Assembly (NCBI GenBank): GCA_028095005.1
Contig: CM051459.1
Coordinates: forward strand, 22,492,699-22,556,698
DNA from: Rhynchospora pubera
Taxonomy: Eukaryota > Streptophyta > Magnoliopsida > Poales > Cyperaceae
Reading direction: 5' to 3'
DNA: 64,000 bases
How positions within the stretch are numbered: position 1 is the first letter of the stretch; each line of letters starts with the position of its first letter. Of the stretch, positions 35,440 through 48,995 are shown piece by piece. A model generated the notes under the pieces. That model worked only from the letters and a program-made list of their open reading frames with translations. It searched no databases and was not told the DNA's origin. The translations under genes were made by a program, and so were the position numbers.

Positions 35440-38400
35440 TCAGCAGGATTGCATTAAAATGGGTCCAACATACGAAATAAGCATGTCACTAAGTGCAACC
35501 TGCACTTCATTTGAACCGTGCTCACAGCTAACTAAACCAGCAAGGAGAGGAAAGAATTGGCTTAAATTCTTCTCAAAAGAGGAATCTCCTAAACCACAAA
35601 TGGCTTGCAAAGCCGACACAACCAGAGGTGCTCTGGCTGCAAGTTCTCTCCTCTTGGTGGATCCAACAGGGATAAGCCAATGAGGTTGAGGCAAAGCAGC
35701 AGAAGAAGCTTGTACAAGCTGAGGTGGTTTAGCAGCTACGAGGTAGACCTGCAAAACCTCTTTACAAAGGCTGACAAGGTAATTTTCTGCTACATCACCA
35801 TTAAGGGACCGATCAGTCACTATGTTTTGCAAGAGAGTGAGGCATATTTGGTACGACTCATTCTCCAAGCGTAACAGTGGCGGGTCCTGCATTTGGGTCA
35901 TAGAACCTAGCTCCTGTAGTTTGGCTCGCAGGTCACTGTCACTGTTGATCTTGTGCGCATGGGAAGCTATGGAATGTAGGGCTTCAAAGAGTATCACCGT
36001 GTTGCTTACAGACAAGTGAGCTCGGTACATTTGGTATACCTCCATCACAGCCTGCAGAATTACATCGAAATTGTGAGACGGAATTAAAATTCTCTCAGAG
36101 TGAATCTCATTTCTTTTACTTTTGGAGCACTAAATTGGAAACAAACTTGGATCACAAAACTACATGGTAGTAAGAAGTAGCTGAAAGCCCCAGAGAGAAT
36201 TCAAAATTGCTGATTACAACAGTATTCACCACAAGATATTAATTGCATATCTATATTCTAAGTCGTTGGATAGTTTCATTCAAATAATCTCATCTCAAAC
36301 TAAACCAGCAACAAGGGAAACACACAAGCTTGTTCATATAAGAGGTGCAGGAACATAATAAGAAAATAGCATAAAGACAGAGGAAAGCAAAGCTATGAAC
36401 CTGAATCAATAGAAGCTGTACAGCAGTACGGCACTTCGCATCACTAACTGCGAAATACAACTTTCTGGATCTCTGTGCTACCACATCATCCTCTTCATTG
36501 TCTGATGTTCTTGACTCAGCATCACTTTGCCTGACAGAAGAATTTGCACCTTCTTTTGGTAAAGTCTCAAGGTATTCCCCAGAGGCAATATATGAAAAAT
36601 CAGGGAGTGTTTCTGTGGCAGCTTCTTTTAGAGCTAGAACCACCTCCAACCACTTGTCTTCTAGAAAGTATGTCCCAGAGCTGCTCATTAGCCGAACAAA
36701 TGCAGCGATCCCAATACCAGCAAGGCTCTGGTGAGGCCGCTTAATGAAACTAGTTAACAAAGAGAGCACCTTTTTCAGAAGAGGGTTAACAGTGTCATAA
36801 AATTTGACGAACAGGTCCACGACAAGTTGGAGAGCCAGCGTGCAAGTTTCGTAGAGCCATGCATCTTGATCTAACTCAGTGGCATCATTTTCTAACCCTT
36901 GGCCTTGTGAAGCCTCTGATGGGTCAATAGCGTGTCTGACATAGTCAAATATGGGGAACAAAACAGAATCGAAAACCTTTTCCCACAATGGTAATGAGAA
37001 AAGGTGGCCATGGTTTCGAAGTGTATCAAACAGCACTTGCAGGGCACTCTTCCTGATTTCGGGTCGCAGGTCAAATGTAAGTTCAGACAGACCTGCAAAA
37101 TTGAAGCATGATAATATGAGCTCGTTTAATCTCTTTTTTTTTTTTAAAAAAAAAAAGGAGAAAATCTCATTATTTTCCACTGTCCATTGTCCAATAGTAA
37201 AAATCAATGAAAATTAACAACAACCAATAAAATGGGTCCTATCAGTTATGCAACTGGTACTTTTGTGTGTAAGTACTGTCTGGTACATATATCATCCTGA
37301 ATGCACTTAAAACTAGGGAACATTCTGTCACGAAAAAAACTCTACAGCTTTATGAAATCATGTCCTCTACAATTCAGTATAAACTCTTTAACTTATCTAC
37401 TTTATAAGATACCTGCTAATAAAGGGTACCAGAAGTGAAGATGATCATCCTTATCTACAAATAAAACACCATCTTGTTTTCCATCTTTTGAAGTATGAGG
37501 TGAAGGTGGAGCACTAGTTGAGGAGGCCTTCTCTTTTGACCTTGATGCAGAGCCAATGTCCCCTTCTGCAAGCTTAGCCGCACAGAACCGAAGAAAACCA
37601 ATAGCATTGAGGCTTATATCCTTATTAAATCGGCTATTAGTGAATGCAATCAGGCAATTCACACAATCCGTAAAAGTGGATGATTCAGTTTCTGTTATGT
37701 ATGGGAAATAATCTCTCAGAATCTTCTCAATAATCTCAAAAGCCAATAGCACGATATTCTTGTGGTCATCATATGATGCTGTGGCGAATACCTACAAGAT
37801 TTGTAACTAAAATTTAAATATAAATGCCTAAAGAGAGGATTGCCACATGATTGTGGCGTATCTGTGATCATGGACAGTAGAAAAATTGCAGTTTGGTTTT
37901 TTCTCCACTCAACTTATAATAATTAAGCAAGGTCATAGTTGCTTTTCCCATATTCATCCAAAAAAATTGTAAAAAGGATTATCTAGAGTGCCATTAAACT
38001 GGTGTCTTTGGACAATTTTCACTTTTCAAATTTTAGGTCAAATTTCAACACTATCAGAAATTGAAGCAATCGGTCCCCCTAACATCAAAGAACATGGGAG
38101 AAGGTGTAAGAAAGCCATACCATGAACATGCTTTTCCACCCTGATTTGACGTGATTAACACGAGCCAGTACCATTTGAGAGACACACCTAATAATTAACT
38201 CCCTTATTTCAACTGCTCTGCTCTTCCGCATGACCACTATAAAAGGCTTCATAAATTCATTCTGAAAATTGTAGTTGGCTAGTTCTTCCCTTTCAAGGAA
38301 CTTCATTGAAAGCTGGCGCAGAGAATCCATAGCAAAGATCGCTATTGATAGATTTTCCGAGCAACCAATTGTCACAAAGAAGTCTGATAAGACAAGCCAA

Positions 38401-41400
38401 ATACTTGACCAAACAAGCCTGATGCGGTCCATGTTGTAGTGCCTACAGTAAATAACAATAATTTGAGTAATGAACAATGATCACTGTACCCCAGTATCAG
38501 GATATAGTTATCAAAACAACACTAAAATAATTGTTGATAGCTTGCAATTTGGTAATAATTGATCCGGAAACATAGATATAGTACTGTACCAGACTTCGAC
38601 TAGTATGGAGCCAAAATCTAAGATGAATATACTTAATAAAACACACACACAAATGGATGGTCAAGAGATTCTTACGCAATCTCAACAATCTTGGTGAGAC
38701 TAAAAACTCGAGGATCAGAGGCAGACCGCAATTCTTCCATAGAAACTTTACAGAGAGCCTTCACAAAATCAATTATTGCCTCACTATTCAATTTCTGGCT
38801 CCTCACAAATACACGGCTCATCTCAGCCATTCCAACTTGCTCCAACAGGCCAAGGTTTGAAACTAAGCTATTCATTTGATCAGAAGTAACAAAACCGCCA
38901 ACTCCAACACTGTCATACGAACCCCTCCTGGCGGATGAACCCACATTTGCATTCTTCCCAGGGCCCTTTTTCTTCAAGACAGGAAGGATTGATGACTTCG
39001 ACTGTTTAGATTTGTCCTCCATCGGCTGTACAGCAAAAAAAGTTGCATCGGTAGGTGTGCCTTCTCCAAGTAGATGTAAGTGTTCAAATCGGGAAATGCA
39101 AGTCAGTATATGCTCCCATGCCTCTTGCAAGTAATTGCCATCTTCATCTGCTATTACAAGTATAGCCTACAAAAGAAAGGAGAACAAAAGAGATGAGAGC
39201 CCTAGTTAGGGCAGTTACTCTTAATTGGGTACTATTATATGATAAAGACATCATTTGCAACATTGCTTGATAACATATCAAGTGCACAAGACAAATATAG
39301 GCTTTTGAATAAAGAAATGTGGCATGAACAAAGTAAAACAAAATTATACAATCAGAATGCATGCACGGCCAATCACACCTACAACGAGAATGATTTACAC
39401 AGACAAAGCAACCTCTATCTGAGAAAAGACCAAATGATACCCCACAATATTACCTTAATGGCATCAATATTTTTCTGTTTGATGTCTGCAGCTGAATGGA
39501 GCGAGGTGAACTTCGCAAGGGAGGTAATAAAGGCATCTCTTTGAGTCTTCATAGACATGGCAGCTGTGACATGAATGGCACAGCGGAACCCTTCAAGGCA
39601 CTGGGCAATTACTGCTTCATCGTCACTTTGGTCTAGTGGGACACTGAAAGCTGCTAGCATGGGGGCCCAGCATACCTCAATCATGAACTTCAAGATCACC
39701 ACATCAGTTGCAGCACAGTATGCCGACCTAAATTTCAACAGGAAAATTCCATATATATGATTACCAATTTACCAGCAATGCAACATTCCGTAATTTCCAG
39801 TGACTTTAGGCCTTACAGAGAGAAAAGACTGAATTGGAAGTTAAAATAGAAGAACTGGAGACCAAAGTAACAACGGCAAGAGTAGCCAGAAACAACAGTA
39901 CTTATCTTAGATCCAATAATAATAGCAGTAGGAACAGCCAATAGGCAACATTGGGAATGGGTATTGGTCTTGGATAGATGGTGTAAGAACAAGATGGCAC
40001 GATCAAGATTTTCAGGGAATTGCAGAATGGTATTTCAGAAGTTAAATTCAACTCCGAGCTTATCAAGAATACAACCTAACGAAAAACCTCACCTGCATTA
40101 AACAATATAATGATGTTTCCAGATGCTGTTCTGATGTGGAAATAAAGACCATGGCACTAAGCTATATATAAAAGGGCCTCCATCATACCATAGCAGTAAA
40201 AATTTGTCTGCTTTTGCCAAAGAAATTCTGTCTGTATCACTGTTAGAAATTATGATATATTTCTATATTCATTGACTTACTCTGATTTGCGAGCCTTCTC
40301 TTTAAACTGCTCCTGCATATGCTTAATATATTCATCACTCGTCTCTGCTGGTGAATCACGTTTGCGGATAACAATATTCAATATGTTGTCCAGCCCAAGA
40401 ATTCTATTGGATGTAGATTGTTTCTGCTGAGGTGTAAAATCATCTCCCTTCATTTTGATCTCATGTTTTATGATTCTATCATACAGAGATCTCATGTACT
40501 CTTCTGGGAGATCCTTTCCGTCATCAATGCCGCGGTTATTTCTAATGAAGTCATCAGCGGACATCTGCATCCCAAAAGTTCATAACATATAGATTACTAT
40601 CTGTTACCTTCTCCTTCAAGGAGCTTGTTTGCTGGAGTTATGGTTGTTTGAAATCAAAACCCCAAAGTACGTAGCACATGTTCTGTTTATGTGAAATTTG
40701 AAATTGCAACTTCTGATTTTATTATTTTTAGGATTTTGGTCAATTTTCCACATAGGATTTTCATTTTCTTCACACATAATTGGAACATCCTTGCACGTAA
40801 AACCAAAATCAGATGGATCAAAATTAATGGCAAATGACAGACCATACCTTATTCTTAACCATCGGATTATGTGCGTCAGTATTGAGCATGATCACTGAAT
40901 AAGCTAGAACATAAGCTGTATCAGCACTAGTAAATGCTTTGGGGTTGCATTTACAGTACCTTTCAGCAAACTTTTCCATGATCCGGTCAATCTTCTGTGC
41001 TTCTCCTGGCAACCTAAAGCCTTGAAGGAATGAGCGAATTGCCTCATCAAATTCCATCCCTTGAAAATCAAAGGAATCAACATAAGCATGCATAACCTTG
41101 AGCGACAAGTCCTCCCTCTCTCCAAGATAGTCGCCTATCACGGTCTTGTTCAGACCTGGTTCACTCTTGAGAAAAGCAGCTATTTCTTCTGGTGAATCCC
41201 CTACCTTGTCCACTTTTATAAGGAATGCTATTCCTTTCTTAGGCTTCTGGTTGAATAGAGAAATGCCTTCCTGTAAGAATCAGCAACTTGATTAGAAAAT
41301 AAAAAAAAGGAATATGTTTACCTAAAAATGCACCAAATTTTAGTTGCAAAAGTTACAGGAATGTAAGAGAAAATTAGCGTCCTTCAGGTCTTCTAGGTGT

Positions 41401-44191
41401 TAATGAACATAACTTGCATAAGCCCTTAATATATTTAAATTCAAGTATATGGAATCCAAGGTTAGCAAAGGAAAATGTGGTCTACAACAGCAGTGCGTAA
41501 TATTCAACTTTTTGAGTGACTGCATAAAAATGCATGCAACTTGACAGATGACAAGTTAGTAATAGATGAAGTGATATCATCACCTGAAGTTCAAGCTTAT
41601 ACGCTCTTCGTTGCTCGATACTAACAGCTTCAGAGACAGTTTCAGGGACAGCTTCAGGTCCAGAACTGGCATTTTCAGAAGGTGGTTCAGTTTCTTCACT
41701 TGGTTCCTCGCTGGTGCCATTAGTTTGTGGAGTTTCAGATTGGACTTCGGTGCTGTCATTATCCTTCTCCTCTGCTTCTGATTTAGAAGAATTTGGATCA
41801 GGGATCCGAAGCTGCTTGTTCATCCAGTCACCCATGGATCTCAAAATAGCTACTAGGCATTTCATGGCTTCACTTTTCATCGTGACATCTTGTGGTGGAA
41901 CTAGTGTTGTTGTCACACCTGGAGGAGGCCCTTGTGCAGTCTTTAATAGACCATTTACCATCCTATGTTATAAAAAGAGTGTGTTGGTAAATTACTTAAA
42001 ACCAAATAAAATAAGCTCGAGATTTGGACCTCATTGGCCTCATAAATAATTACCCAGATAAAGACTCAAAAGAAAAGAAATGTACACACAAATAAATAAT
42101 AATGAAAAATGGTACTAATACAGTAAATTTCTCAATACAGCCCACAGTTGCTGAAAGTAATGTTCTCTGTAAATAAATTCCTAGGTAGTAGTAGTAGTTG
42201 GCCAATAGTGAAACAAAGATGTATACAATAAAAATGTGAGGACAAATTACCTCTCAAAAATATTAGATGAGTGAACATCACAGTCGTAATTAATGAAAAT
42301 GTCAACCAAAATCTGGGAATCTATGCAAAGCTTCTCCAAAAATCGAAGCACGATCATCTTCTGCTGGAAATTAGGCTGGGCCACATTCTCCAACACTCTT
42401 AGCACAATCATAGGAAAGAAAACTCCTATCTCTGCTTTCAATCCAGGTCTAAACCTAGCTACTAGGCTCATGAAAATTGAACAGGATAGCTGGAAAACAA
42501 TCATTTGTGTTGAAGCACTGTTCTTTAATAGCGAAAGGCACAGGTATTGCTTGATAGCCCCCAAAAATCTGCAAATTGGAAGATGATACTCAAATTGTTC
42601 AGCATTTTTCTCTTAGACGTAAGCAGCTGGCACCAAAACAACCAAGCAATGATTCAATATGAGTGCTTTCCATTAACAGACAAACTTATACAAGATCAAT
42701 CTTAGCATCAAGATTAAGCATTTTGAATTGGTCCCTGCTAATTTTTGGTTGTAATTACACAAAGAGTTCATTTATATAATGAGACTAGGCTACTCTAGAC
42801 AGAATCTCAACCTCATTGTGAAAACCAAAAGAAAAGGTTGAGTGAAATGTGAGCGATCTGGGATGACCAAGTACCTCAAATGATATTTCAAGTTGGCAAG
42901 TTAACTGTTTATGTCATTTACTGCCTAATATATCAGATCCCAACAACTAACTAAGAGTCAGTCACCTGTCACTTGTCCTGAACACAGCTCCAGCATTCTC
43001 AAGCAATATTTTCAGCAACTCCAGTGCCACAATTTTCCCTTTCATCAGTGCAGGATCTGCTGCGGCCTCTTTTGGTGGGGTCTTCATAGAGAGCTTGCAC
43101 AATGCACGAAACACCAAAAAGGCATCCCGCCTCAACTTATTACCAATTTGAACCTCCAAGTCATCATCCCGATCTCCTGATCCATCTCCCAGCTCATCCT
43201 TCCTTCCCTCTAGAGCCGTCTTGTACATGCTGATCTCCCAGTACTTCGCATCTAGCATGTCCTTGTCAGTAGAGTCCAACAGATCAGCTGCATTGGTGCT
43301 TTCCACCGTAGTTGTCTCAAAAGCCCCATCATGGGCCCCATTCCCAGCGGCCGAGCTCGAACGGGCAAGCGGTGAGGATGGGTTCAGAACTACATCAATA
43401 TCACCAATAATCTTGGTAATAAACCCTTGAACAAAACTCACATCAGTTGCAGTGGCAGCTGCTGCACCTGATCCGGTGCGATCTGACGGCTCCATCATTT
43501 CAGCTACCACAATTGGCTGGACAGGAACAGTAGACGAGTCAGCCTCCATTCGCCGAAAAACAATCACAAGCATCTGGATCAGAGATGCCTTAGCAGTGGT
43601 CTGGTTAACCTGATTCTTGCTTCCCAAATAGAGATCATAACAAGTACGAACAACATGGAGCAAGGAATCCCCATGTATACGGAGAGTAGTTGATGTAACA
43701 GCAGAGAGTAGCGTTTTCAACACAAGCAGCTCTAGTGCCTCATCCCCATTCGAACCGGGCTGGTGACACTTACACACTCCTTCAATAATCTGTGCAAGTA
43801 GCCGTGCATCAGGTCCAGCCGCTGGATCAGCCTCTCCATGGAGGTAAGAATGGGACACCAACTTTTGCACACAGTCAAGAGCGGGTTCGACGATCTTAGA
43901 AGAACCGGAGGTGAGAGCGGAAATGATAGGCGAGAGAAGGATTTCAGAATCGGCGAGAGAGAGTTCGCGGAGGGGACCGGGGAGAGCTGAGGAGGAGTTA
44001 GGGGAAGGGGGGTGAGGAGAGGTAGGAGTGGCGGGAGAGGAAGAGAGTTTGTCGATGAGAGCTTTGCACTGTTGGGAGAGCTTGGAGTGGCCTTTGCGCC
44101 AGGAGGCGTTTTTAATGATCTTTTCGAAGGTGGGAATGAAGAGCTGGTTGAGACGGGAGTCGGCGGCCGAGGCGTCCGGGTCGGAGGCCAT
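35440..44191 (-). CDS. BIG2: BIG-type ARF guanine-nucleotide exchange factor (Sec7 domain)
   Basis: Activates ARF GTPases by GDP/GTP exchange at the trans-Golgi network for post-Golgi vesicle traffic. Eleven exons (minus): 44191-42966, 42568-42251, 41962-41584, 41270-40848, 40564-40281, 39727-39454, 39166-38676, 38442-38121, 37791-37413, 37092-36401, 36051-35440. Total 5,400 bp, 1,799 aa, close to the ~1,790 aa of Arabidopsis BIG2. N-terminal DCB/HUS helices precede an acidic Ser/Glu-rich linker (exon 3). The Sec7 domain starts near residue 642 and contains the glutamic finger Glu731 in [12 protein letters not shown]-terminal HDS repeats fill exons 6-11. All four residues linked to brefeldin A sensitivity are present in the [14 protein letters not shown] region (Tyr, Ser, Asp and the Met that opens exon 5), so this is predicted to be a drug-sensitive BIG and not the resistant BIG3 type. 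The paralogue symbol is a best guess. Confidence 0.95.
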
Positions 44192-44355
44192 GGATCCCGG
44201 AGCCGGATCTGGGGGAGGAGAGGAGGAGGAATGGTAGATCTGGAGTGGGGATTGTGGGATTTTTCAATGGGAGAGGATGGATGGATCTGATGGTGGAGGG
44301 AAGGGGGTTTTGGATCCAGGAAGGACTGGGAGTCTGGGACGGGACGGAGTCGCAG

Positions 44356-44357
<2 letters not shown>

Positions 44358-44388
<31 letters not shown>
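44358..44388. repeat. (CT)n microsatellite in BIG 5' leader
   Basis: About 15 CT units on the plus strand (GA in the sense direction), 165 bp upstream of the BIG start codon. Confidence 0.9.
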
Positions 44389-44393
<5 letters not shown>

Positions 44394-44396
44394 ACA

Positions 44397-44932
44397 TGGT
44401 TGAATCCTCTCCAGTCTCCATTGCTATTAACGACCTGAGAGTATCATTTGATAGGATGATAATGCATGTGCAGTGTGCTTATACTGAGTTAATCACTGTT
44501 GGAACAAGCAAACAAATCTTGATTTGCAAGGGACCCTTCGGTATCTTTGCGCAAAGCACCTTCCGAAATGATTTATTTTTTGGTCAAATCGCTTGATTTA
44601 TTATATTTTAAGCGGCTTTTGGCAGGTACACAAACTGACAGTGACAGACTCGTTTACCCTCAGTGCACTGTGCACACCGCTTTTCTCTTGAGTCTTGAGT
44701 TATTAAAAAATGGCATGTCATGTGTACAATATGAGTATCGATGTCATATTGTCATGTGTACAATATGAGTATCGCGTCGCGTTTGAGAACGGTATGCAAG
44801 TACATGTCGTAGAAGCAAATTTGCAGAAGGTAAGGTATTGGCGCATTATTCACCAAATTGTTTAAATCAGAGGTCAAATTGGTTGAATAGTTAATCATCA
44901 GTTCAGCTATTGAACCACTAATCTGGAACATT
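44397..44932. other. BIG upstream spacer with a local duplication
   Basis: Presumed promoter side of BIG. GTCATGTGTACAATATGAGT occurs twice (44,715 and 44,751 approximately), a direct local duplication. No gene or RNA is visible here. Confidence 0.5.
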
Positions 44933-45064
44933 GGCTCCGTTTGAATAGGTGTGGGAAGAAGTATTGGGAAGTGTGTAACTTTGTGAAGAGTTTGGATTGT
45001 TTATAATTTATTTCTTTACTTCTTTTTTATTCCTACCTTCTTCTCAACACATCCAAACGGTGCC
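44933..45064. mobile_element. GGCTCCGTTTG MITE family, 132 bp
   Basis: It starts GGCTCCGTTTGAAT, ends ATCCAAACGGTGCC and is flanked by ATT on both sides (44,930-44,932 and 45,065-45,067). The core GAAGTGTGTAACTTTGTGAAG then AGTTTGGATTG is shared with copies at 46.2, 46.4 and 51.5 kb and with the element at 3.0 kb. Confidence 0.75.
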
Positions 45065-45067
45065 ATT

Positions 45068-46206
45068 ATCTAGTTGATACCGGATCCGATTTTGAGAAAT
45101 ATTGAATTGGATGAATTTGTATTGACTTTTTGTCCAGTTCTAAACCTCTAATACAGGGTGTCCCCAGTCAAATGAAACAGATGTGTATGAGCTGATTAGT
45201 TTTGACATCGTATGAGAAATGAGAAAACTGAATTCGTAGTAAAATTCTGAGTGAAAAATGTAAATATACAACGTAACGGAAAGAATGGGATGGTTACTGA
45301 CCAGAGCAATTATGATATTGAGTTAATTCGAGATAACTGTTCCGATTTATTACATGTCAATAAATATTAGGTTCCAATTGGCTCCTTTTACCATCTTGAA
45401 AATACCTTCCCAACTCCCTGACAGGAAATTTTTTGTGTGTGTTTGGATGAGGGTTGGATAAAAAATAAGAATAAAAAATTTCGATATGCGTGTTTGTTCA
45501 ATTTTCTTATTCTTATACCATGATTTTGTTAGTATAAGAATAAGAATCCAAATTTTTTATTCTTGTGTTGTTTGAGTGACATAAAAATAAATAATTTGAT
45601 CCTTATTCTTCTCCAAACCTTATTCTCCTCTTACTCCGTGTATAAGAAAAAAGAAAAAAAAATCTTAAGCAGGAATTATACTCTTACTCGGTGCTGTGCC
45701 CTTCTTTAATTTTTTTCCTTTTTTTCATTTGGACTGTATTTTTGCTTATTACTACGAAAATTTATTTTTAAAAAAATTGTTTCTCTCGTTTACGGTTTAC
45801 CCCGCTTGAATTTGGACATTGGTTGCGCGGGTCCACTTGCAGTCTGCCACGTGGCAGCAATAAATCGAGTCCAACACTATCAAAGGTAACAATTACTCCA
45901 GCCGTACGATAACCAGAAGTTATTCATAAATCATAACATTGGTCCTGCATAAACTTTACTCCGTTGCCTGAAAGATTTACTGTTTGGGAGAAGGATAATT
46001 GAAACAAAGGATGAAAAACAGAAAGGCTAGCTCGGATGCTTTTTTGTCTATTACTAATTTCATGTTCTGAAATTAGCCAACTTCTATCAGTAGATTCAAA
46101 GTATACCTGAAGGATTGGTTATGTTAACAAATAATTAAATTATTATAGATACTTTTATACAATATAGATTAGTTGTACGCGAAACTCGTACAATTTTACA
46201 AAAATG
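45068..46206. other. intergenic, decayed repeats, no gene
   Basis: AT-rich DNA. 45,430-45,650 begins TGTTTGGATGAGG and is rich in TTATTCTTAT and ATAAGAATAAGAAT words, like a decayed MITE, but I cannot fix its ends. No coding region. Confidence 0.4.
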
Positions 46207-46308
46207 ATCCGTTTGGATGGTGTGAGAATAAGAGGAATAAGAAAAAGAAGTATTAGAAAGTGTGTAACTTCGTGAAGAGTTTGGATTGCTTATAATAAAT
46301 TTGGGAGT
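46207..46308. mobile_element. truncated copy of the GTTTGGAT MITE family
   Basis: It begins GATCCGTTTGGATGGTGTGAG and contains AGTGTGTAACTTCGTGAAGA and GTTTGGATTGCTTATAAT, then stops at the SINE-like sequence without a matching right end. Confidence 0.6.
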
Positions 46309-46314
46309 AAAGAA

Positions 46315-46420
46315 CCAGCTCTTGATCTAGTGGCAAAGAGCAATGCACCTTGACTCCTTGAGTGAAAGGTCGCAGGTTCGAAACCCGGCTGGACACAATG
46401 GTCCTTAAAAACTTCATCTA
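46315..46420 (+). mobile_element. tRNA-derived SINE head
   Basis: A polymerase III internal promoter is visible: an A-box-like TAGTGGCAAAG (46,328-46,338) and, 36 bp on, a perfect B box GGTTCGAAACC (46,375-46,385). The whole does not fold as a usable tRNA, so a tRNA-related SINE is the best reading. Its 3' part is cut by the MITE at 46,421. Confidence 0.55.
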
Positions 46421-46574
46421 GCTCCCGTTTGGATGCGTTGAGAAGAAGTAGGAAGAAGGAAGAAGGAAAAAAAAATTATAAACAATCCAAACTCTTCACA
46501 AAGTTACACACTTCCCGATACTTCTTCTCACTTATTTCCTTCTTCCTTTCTTCCCACACCTATCCAAACGGAGC
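46421..46574. mobile_element. GCTCCGTTTGGAT MITE inserted in the SINE, 154 bp
   Basis: It starts GCTCCCGTTTGGATG, ends ATCCAAACGGAGC and is flanked by TCTA on both sides (46,417-46,420; 46,575-46,578). The core is in the opposite orientation to the 44.9-kb copy (CAATCCAAACTCTTCACAAA then GTTACACACTTCCC). Confidence 0.75.
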
Positions 46575-46578
46575 TCTA

Positions 46579-47904
46579 GTTACGGTGTTCCTTTTTAAAG
46601 TTTCAAATGTATTAGTATAGTCTTTATAAAAAAAAATATTTCTATCAAATTGAAGTTGGTAAGATCTTCATGACGTTTCGAAGGAAAAAAAAAAAAAAAA
46701 GAGGTTAAGCACGTCAGTATGTGCATAAAATAAACAAAAAGGTATCATCCACCTGAATAACTCGATCTCCAGGCTTTGTATATGTTTGCATTTTTAATAC
46801 TGTATCACGGTGAAGGATAACAAAATGGCATGGATAAAGGACATTTTTCAATGACAACCAGCCTATTTTTTGTAAAGCAAAATATCTACCGTGAGACGTC
46901 GAAGTGACTAAAGTTTCCACGCTAAACTTATTCATGCGCAATTCCTGCACACGGACTCGCAATCGCAAGAAAGCAAGAGGTGATGAAAAAAGGTAAAACT
47001 TCGAATAACGTACAACTTGACATGGTTTGGAATTATGTACCGCTTAGTTTGGAAAGACAAAAACAAATTTTCTTCCAGAAACGGCACCAACGGCGTAACG
47101 GACAATACAAGCAAGCCCTCGTTGTTTGGAAGTGGTGTGAAATAAGAACAAGCTTATTTTGTTCTTGTTCTAGTGTCATATTTTTGTTGGAATAAGAACA
47201 AAATTTATTTTATTCTTATTCTACTTGTTTTAAATGGTGCCAAATAAGAAATAGTTTGTTTTTATTCTTTTAATTTTATTCTATAAACTTCTAAACATAC
47301 TAAAATTAATTCGACGGAGCTTCTCGTCCTGTCCTATTACTATTATTAAATTGAGAATTAATTCTTCAATAAAAAAGCAAATCTATCCGTAAATTAAGCA
47401 TTTTATTCAAAGTTTGTAAAGTTATTGTATCAGTATTAAGTTCTCTTAATTTCTCAACGAAGTTCCAGTCCAGCTACGGCGGTTGTATGTATTGGAATGA
47501 CGTCCACGGAGAATTCAGTTCAATTCAGTAGAAGAGAGAGAATGAAATAATTTGAAATGAATTTTTCTGATCAATACGGGAGAATAATATAAGGTCGTGA
47601 TCAAAACGGTGTGGGCTTGAGATTTCAATTCATTTCATTGGCTTGGAATTGATTGGAGATGATTTTCAATTGAAATCCAGTGATCAAAACTAAATATAAA
47701 ATAGAAAAATTGACGGGAATTAAAATGTGATGATAAAAAATCATATAATATAAGAAATGGAATTATTTGAATTCTAAAAAGTAACCATTTTGTCCTCATT
47801 ATTGAAAAAGGATGTTACCGCTAATGTGCTCCAGATAACGCTCGTTTCAACTGTTAATAATAATTAAGGGGCCGTTTCGATGAAGTGAGAATTTCATGTG
47901 TTAA
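46579..47904. other. intergenic, decayed transposon fragments
   Basis: Contains a 17-A run (46,684), TTATTCTTATTCT-rich sequence at 47,150-47,290, and a stretch at 47,590-47,700 with GTGATCAAAAC near both ends in the same orientation that recalls the TAA-flanked MITE at 3.2 kb. No gene recognised; the open frames at 46,714-47,195 overlap on both strands. Confidence 0.4.
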
Positions 47905-48995
47905 TATTTAATGGCCCACTTAATTGCATTCTATTCAGACTCAATTAGACTTGATAAATTAGGCCTACTTGTTTAATATAATTCTCATAACCATATTAAA
48001 TATTGTTGAACAAAAATAATTATTAACTCATTAATAATTATTTTAGGATTAGCACGTACATTAAAATATTTCTATATGATTCTTTTGATTTAATTAATTA
48101 TATACCGTTGCGGCTGCGAATAAATAAATAATGCACTGTGTGGTTAAAGTCCTATTTGTGTTACCCTTTGAGGATTTATGCTATGTTGGCCATGGAAAAT
48201 AAATCACTATTTATTTTCAATAATCATAAGCGGTATCTAACAACACGTTATGATTCCCAATTCGCATAAATAAATACTGTACCGATACAATACTTCAATC
48301 CTGCATAAGAAAATAATATCTTATTGTTTTGATTCTTAAGTCATATGATATACTTGTATAATCTAAGATAGGAATGTGTCATTCTTGCAGATTACACGTT
48401 TCTTGATCTAGATGTGATTGTATAAGTTGCTAGCAAACAATTCATCTCCATCAAGGGCCCTATTAGATATCATCACTCATTAGGTATACCAACGAGGGAC
48501 ATACGGTTATCTTGATGACCAGTTTCTCCCCGCACAATTCAAGAGAACATAAATAAAGTCCATATAGCAGCCTTTATCAGGAATCAGCGTTAGATGATAT
48601 TTATTGAACCTATCCTCATGTGGAGAAACTGAATCATCTCAAACTCAGAATCAACACGTATGAAATAAATAATGACACATAACACAATCCATATATTTAT
48701 TTCATTGGATCATGCCTTGTGCTATGTTCCAGTAACATACACATATGCAATTAAGTTGGTAACTCCTTACCCATGATTTGTAGAACTTAATCATCACTTA
48801 ACTTGCATATTAATCTTATCTGATAATTAATGTTCCTTGTTAATTATCAAGACTATGGACTCTTTAGAGATATTATTGTCATTCTAACGAATGATCCACA
48901 AAGATCTACAATTAAGATCCTCGACCTGAATGATCTGTCAATAATAATCTCTAGGAACAAATGATCAATCATCATCAGTAACATAAAATAATATA
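47905..48995. mobile_element. partial LTR relic related to the 12.2-kb solo LTR
   Basis: It shares long ordered stretches with 12,840-13,860: GCGAATAAATAAATAATGCA, CCTTTGAGGATTTATGCTA, AATCATAAGCGGTATCTA, CAACACGTTATGATTCCCAA, ATAGGAATGTGTCATTCTTG and GACCTGAATGATCTGTCAAT, in the same order and strand. Both termini of the LTR are missing or unrecognisable and there are many substitutions, so it is an old fragment. Confidence 0.75.

Noticed and set aside
36498..36744. Plus-strand frames within BIG exon 10
   Set aside because: Antisense shadows of the conserved BIG coding exon.
46375..46385. Possible tRNA gene (perfect B box)
   Set aside because: No acceptor stem or cloverleaf could be formed around it; a SINE head fits better.
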